Source of the DNA: Pseudonocardiales bacterium | GTDB lineage: Bacteria > Actinomycetota > Actinomycetes > Mycobacteriales > Pseudonocardiaceae | Direction: 5' to 3' | Assembly (NCBI GenBank): GCA_019241525.1 | Contig: JAFAWY010000010.1 | Span: 1-33,431, forward strand | Length of the DNA: 33,431 nt | In this document: positions 31,400-33,431 of the stretch, one piece after another | How the letters are laid out: each line of letters begins with the position of its first letter | Position numbering within the stretch: position 1 is the first letter of the stretch | Translations under genes and position numbers: made by a program | The notes under the pieces: generated by a model | The model's input: the letters and a program-made list of their open reading frames with translations, nothing else | What the model was told of the DNA's origin: nothing | Databases searched by the model: none

Positions 31400-31669
31400 T
31401 TATCCCAGCCCAGGGCCCGCCATCGCGAGCTCGACACCCATTTCCATCACACCACCGCCCGCACCGCGCGCCGTCAACGCGAGCTCATCTGCAAACTCGA
31501 AGGCCTCACCAGCAAAAAGTCGCCCTGTACCCAGGACCCCAAACCGCAGCCAGCTAACCACTAATGACACCCAACCCGGTTCTGCTGGCTCCTCCGGGTA
31601 TTCAAGCCAGCCATCCCCTTCCGATTTTTCGAGCGAGGAACATCTCGATGAGGTGGAGAAGGTGGTCAT
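31400..31669 (-). CDS. Small hypothetical protein coupled to the repressor
   Basis: 89 residues. Its ATG at 31669 overlaps the TGA of the XRE repressor (ATGA). After a hydrophilic start it has a Pro/Glu stretch (GWLEYPEEPAEPGW), a hydrophobic segment (VSLVVSWLRFGVLG) and a Gly/Ala-rich end. No family is recognised. The codon pattern is protein-like but not decisive. Because its first codons lie in the duplicated segment, the start region resembles the minus-strand sequence just below 31033 (both open with FSTSSR). This could be a real small membrane protein or a remnant made by the duplication. Confidence 0.35.
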   Translation of the reverse strand: MTTFSTSSRCSSLEKSEGDGWLEYPEEPAEPGWVSLVVSWLRFGVLGTGRLFAGEAFEFADELALTARGAGGGVMEMGVELAMAGPGLG

Positions 31670-31810
31670 CGGCTTGCGGAGGACCCATCTTCGCGCGCTA
31701 GCTGCTGTTCAACGGCAGCGAGCCGGGCCCTGATTTCCGTGAGTTGATCTTGGATCTCATCGAGTACGCCCAAGACCTGATCACTGCGTTCGTCCTCATA
31801 GGGTTTGGCC
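31644..31810. repeat. Diverged duplication, copy B
   Basis: Partner of 31008-31174. It holds the coiled tail of the XRE repressor and the first codons of the gene at 31669 on the minus strand, plus a start-less plus-strand copy of the coiled helix. This suggests tandem duplication of the repressor end, with later divergence. Confidence 0.8.
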
Positions 31811-32037
31811 TTCTTGCCGGCAAGGACATCGTTCAGGTATTCCGCGGGCCACTCCAAGGCGGTCGAGACCGCTTCAAGCGTTCGTGGATGACGTCGCCGG
31901 GGAAGTTTGTTGTACTGCAGCTCACGGATCGTCGCAGGAGAAACCTTCGACTTTGCCGCGAGTTCAAGCTGGGTCATGCCCAGCTCGTCCAGGCGAGCGG
32001 TGATGGCCTTGCCGACTGCCACCCAATCGTCGGCCAT
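31666..32037 (-). CDS. XRE-family repressor-like protein with a coiled tail
   Basis: 123 residues from ATG 32037, with GGATGGAGC upstream; an upstream in-frame start to 32055 is less likely. Residues about 1-65 form a lambda-repressor-like HTH (AVGKAITARLDELGMTQLELAAKSKVSPATIRELQYN, then PRTLEAVSTALEWPAEYLNDVLAG). A short charged coiled tail (DERSDQVLGVLDEIQDQLTEIRARLAAVEQQL) follows. It is divergent from the excisionase-like gene at 32254, the classic arrangement of a prophage or element immunity repressor controlling excision. The operator is probably in 32038-32253, but I cannot point to one. Confidence 0.85.
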   Translation of the reverse strand: MADDWVAVGKAITARLDELGMTQLELAAKSKVSPATIRELQYNKLPRRRHPRTLEAVSTALEWPAEYLNDVLAGKKAKPYEDERSDQVLGVLDEIQDQLTEIRARLAAVEQQLAREDGSSASR

Positions 32038-32253
32038 CGAAGCTCCATCCTTCATCGCGAGAACAACATCCGTTGCCCTGTCCCTAGCACGTCCACCAAG
32101 TCTGCCTGCTGGCTGACATTAGCCGCTAGGTAGCCACTAGCAGCTCCAGTGCCGCGTAACCACCTGCATCACCACGTCGTTACCAGTCGTGCTAGCCAAA
32201 ATCAGCTATATCAGCTACTTTGTCTACTACTCACTCAAGTGAAGGGAACCACG

Positions 32254-32634
32254 ATGCAAGACACCTCGCAGTCGGTCGTAGTGACCGAGCCGTGGGACGG
32301 TCATACGCTGCCTGTTCTCGAAGCTTTGCAGCCTGTCTTCTACACAGCAGCAGAGACGTCGAAGATCGTTCGTCTCGACGAATCCACGCTGTACCGCCAC
32401 CTTCGCAACGGCACCTTCCCTGGCGTCAAGATCGGCGGACGATACGTGGTCCCACACGTGGTCCTTGAACGCCTGATCTCCGACGTGTTGGCCACAGGAC
32501 GATGCGTGGACCTTGCGGATTGGACCGAGCGGTGGCGCGGCGAGCAGAACACCGCAGCTCGACAGTTTTCCACGCATCGGCAGTCGGCCGGGACCAACTC
32601 CGGACCCAAATCAGAAGCAGAGGTGATCGCGTGA
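32254..32634 (+). CDS. xis: Excisionase-like helix-turn-helix protein
   Basis: 126 residues from ATG 32254, with AAGGG about 11 bases upstream. The HTH_17/MerR-like excisionase fold is visible in FYTAAETSKIVRLDESTLYRHLRNGTFPGVKIGGRYVVPHVVLERLI: a winged helix where the wing binds DNA. Such genes in actinobacterial elements act as recombination directionality factors or regulators of excision. The C-terminal tail is hydrophilic. The stop codon overlaps the start of the next gene (TGATG), so it heads an operon of small genes. Confidence 0.85.
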   Translation: MQDTSQSVVVTEPWDGHTLPVLEALQPVFYTAAETSKIVRLDESTLYRHLRNGTFPGVKIGGRYVVPHVVLERLISDVLATGRCVDLADWTERWRGEQNTAARQFSTHRQSAGTNSGPKSEAEVIA

Positions 32635-32927
32635 TGCCAGCGGCGACTGAACTGCCGGTGACTACACAGGTGGACGCCGCGCTGGACCAGGTGCAAAAGG
32701 ACCGCGAGCGTGTGCTGGCCGCGCGATCTGGGCCAGATCGTTCGGCTCGAATGGCCGAGCTTTATGAGATTGAGGCTAAGTGTTGGGCTGTGTTATTTGA
32801 ACACTCTCGCAGTCGGGTGTATTGGCGGGCTGCATTGTCCGCTCGCGAATACGCTCGTGACAACGCCCGCAATTGGCGAGACCGCGCTGCTACCGAAGGT
32901 GCTTTGAATGCCGGCGGTACGCCATGA
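32634..32927 (+). CDS. Small helical protein of the element
   Basis: 97 residues from ATG 32634, overlapping the stop of the excisionase-like gene. Almost entirely helical and charged: VDAALDQVQKDRERVLAARSG, then ARMAELYEIEAKCWAVLFEHSRSRVYWRAALSAREYARDN. The pattern matches small proteins found between xis and replication genes in actinobacterial integrative elements, but no function is known. Its stop overlaps the next start (ATGA), so the genes are coupled. Confidence 0.75.
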   Translation: MPAATELPVTTQVDAALDQVQKDRERVLAARSGPDRSARMAELYEIEAKCWAVLFEHSRSRVYWRAALSAREYARDNARNWRDRAATEGALNAGGTP

Positions 32928-33196
32928 CTGGCGAGCACGGGCGTCACGTGATACGCCTGCTTCACCGATTTCCGTTAATCAAGTTAGCGTGCACCACCTG
33001 CCAACTCATCTATGAGCCCGACTTGGCCGATTTCAGCACCGGGAATACCGGCTGTCCGCAATGCCGAGGCTGGACATGGATCGCGCAGCTAGATAGTACC
33101 GAGTGGCCGGTCACTCCGCCAAGAACGCCCGCCAGGTTGGTGCCCAACTACGTCGAGGTAATCGAGGAATGTCGTAGTGATGGAGGTCGACGCTGA
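32924..33196 (+). CDS. Small zinc-ribbon-like protein of the element
   Basis: 90 residues from ATG 32924, coupled through ATGA to the previous gene. Two cysteine pairs, CTTC and CPQC, separated by about 22 residues (LACTTCQLIYEPD, then GNTGCPQCRGWTW) form a likely zinc ribbon. Such proteins may bind DNA or RNA, or modulate a replication protein. The function is unknown. Confidence 0.7.
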   Translation: MTGEHGRHVIRLLHRFPLIKLACTTCQLIYEPDLADFSTGNTGCPQCRGWTWIAQLDSTEWPVTPPRTPARLVPNYVEVIEECRSDGGRR

Positions 33197-33197
33197 A

Positions 33198-33431
33198 ATG
33201 CCTGTCCGCTGTGACCAGTATGAAGACAGATTGGGGAACGATAGTGGGGTCTGCGGGCAACTGCGGGTGATGGCCCGGCCTGCGGTGGGTGTGGGTCCGT
33301 TGTCGGTGCGGGAAGCTCGGGAGCTGACTCGGGAGATTGCGCAGGCGTTGGCGGTGGCGTGGGACAAGGTGGTGGAGGCGTATCAGCGGCGGGTGTGGGA
33401 GCCGTTGGGGTATGGCTCCTGGGATTGCTAT
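33198..33431 (+). CDS. Start of an element gene, truncated by the window edge
   Basis: The frame opens at ATG 33198, one base after the previous stop codon, with GGAGG 11 bases upstream; a second ATG is at 33270. 78 residues are visible: a short Cys-containing N-terminus, then a helical segment (SVREARELTREIAQALAVAW, then DKVVEAYQRRVWEPLGYGSW). The VWEPLGYGSWDCY end resembles the helix found in DNA-binding or partition-like proteins of phages and integrative elements (a WxxLGYxSWxxY motif). The rest is outside. Confidence 0.7.
   Translation, partial: MPVRCDQYEDRLGNDSGVCGQLRVMARPAVGVGPLSVREARELTREIAQALAVAWDKVVEAYQRRVWEPLGYGSWDCY

Noticed and set aside
31376-31564. Plus-strand frame resembling the end of a transposase (RTARRQRELICKLEGL)
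   Set aside because: Too short and low-complexity to assign; it overlaps minus-strand frames coupled to the repressor, and no terminal repeats were seen.
1-33431. CRISPR arrays, rRNA genes or intact insertion sequences
   Set aside because: No regularly spaced repeats, no rRNA-like stretch and no complete transposase with terminal inverted repeats were seen.

Overview
The window looks like a chromosome segment of a mycobacterium, or a close relative in Mycobacteriales. The evidence is high GC with strong G/C bias at third codon positions, several likely leaderless starts behind TANNNT -10 boxes, a degraded 13E12-type DUF222/HNH gene, a bacterial Ku gene, a HisC2/Pat-type aminotransferase and an acetoacetyl-CoA synthetase. 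This rests on reading the sequence and recalling protein families; no database search was run.

Layout. Positions 1-1400 hold little: a possible gene running off the left edge, a small probable gene (257-526, -) with an upstream palindrome and DnaA-box-like sites, and a degenerate stretch. Positions 1404-6269 (-) carry a Pro/Ala-rich membrane-anchored protein, htpG, a STAS-HATPase fusion with a damaged ATP site, and a two-domain multicopper oxidase. Tex (6444-8699, +) is divergent from the oxidase. After a small acidic protein and the DUF222/HNH pseudogene come an ABM-like small protein, a PQQ-propeller lipoprotein with a SnoaL-like partner, and a Band-7/SPFH protein. Next is the Ku region: ku, then an unusual protein (14129-15727) that joins a DNA-ligase-like module lacking its catalytic residues to a LytS-type histidine kinase with an intact His box. 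Three near-identical palindromes punctuate this stretch. Then follow a membrane-anchored secreted-domain protein, moaA, a HisC2-like aminotransferase, a dienelactone-hydrolase-like protein lacking its nucleophile, acetoacetyl-CoA synthetase, gene debris with two small ORFs, two overlapping DHA2-type MFS transporters, and an AraC regulator coupled to a VOC protein.

At 27262-27462 lie tRNA-Ser(GCT) and tRNA-Arg(ACG). From there to the right edge the sequence looks like one end of an integrative element inserted at tRNA-Arg: a tyrosine integrase, an XRE regulator coupled to a flavoprotein, a nested inverted repeat in the divergent promoter, a second XRE repressor coupled to small genes with a duplicated tail, an excisionase-like HTH protein and a run of coupled small genes. 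The other element end, and any replication or transfer genes, are outside the window.

The observation most worth following is the Ku-adjacent pseudo-ligase/histidine-kinase fusion. It suggests a signalling protein that reuses a DNA-end-binding fold as a sensor. Second is the regulatory left arm of the element: duplicated repressor tail, nested inverted repeat, and XRE plus flavoprotein cargo.
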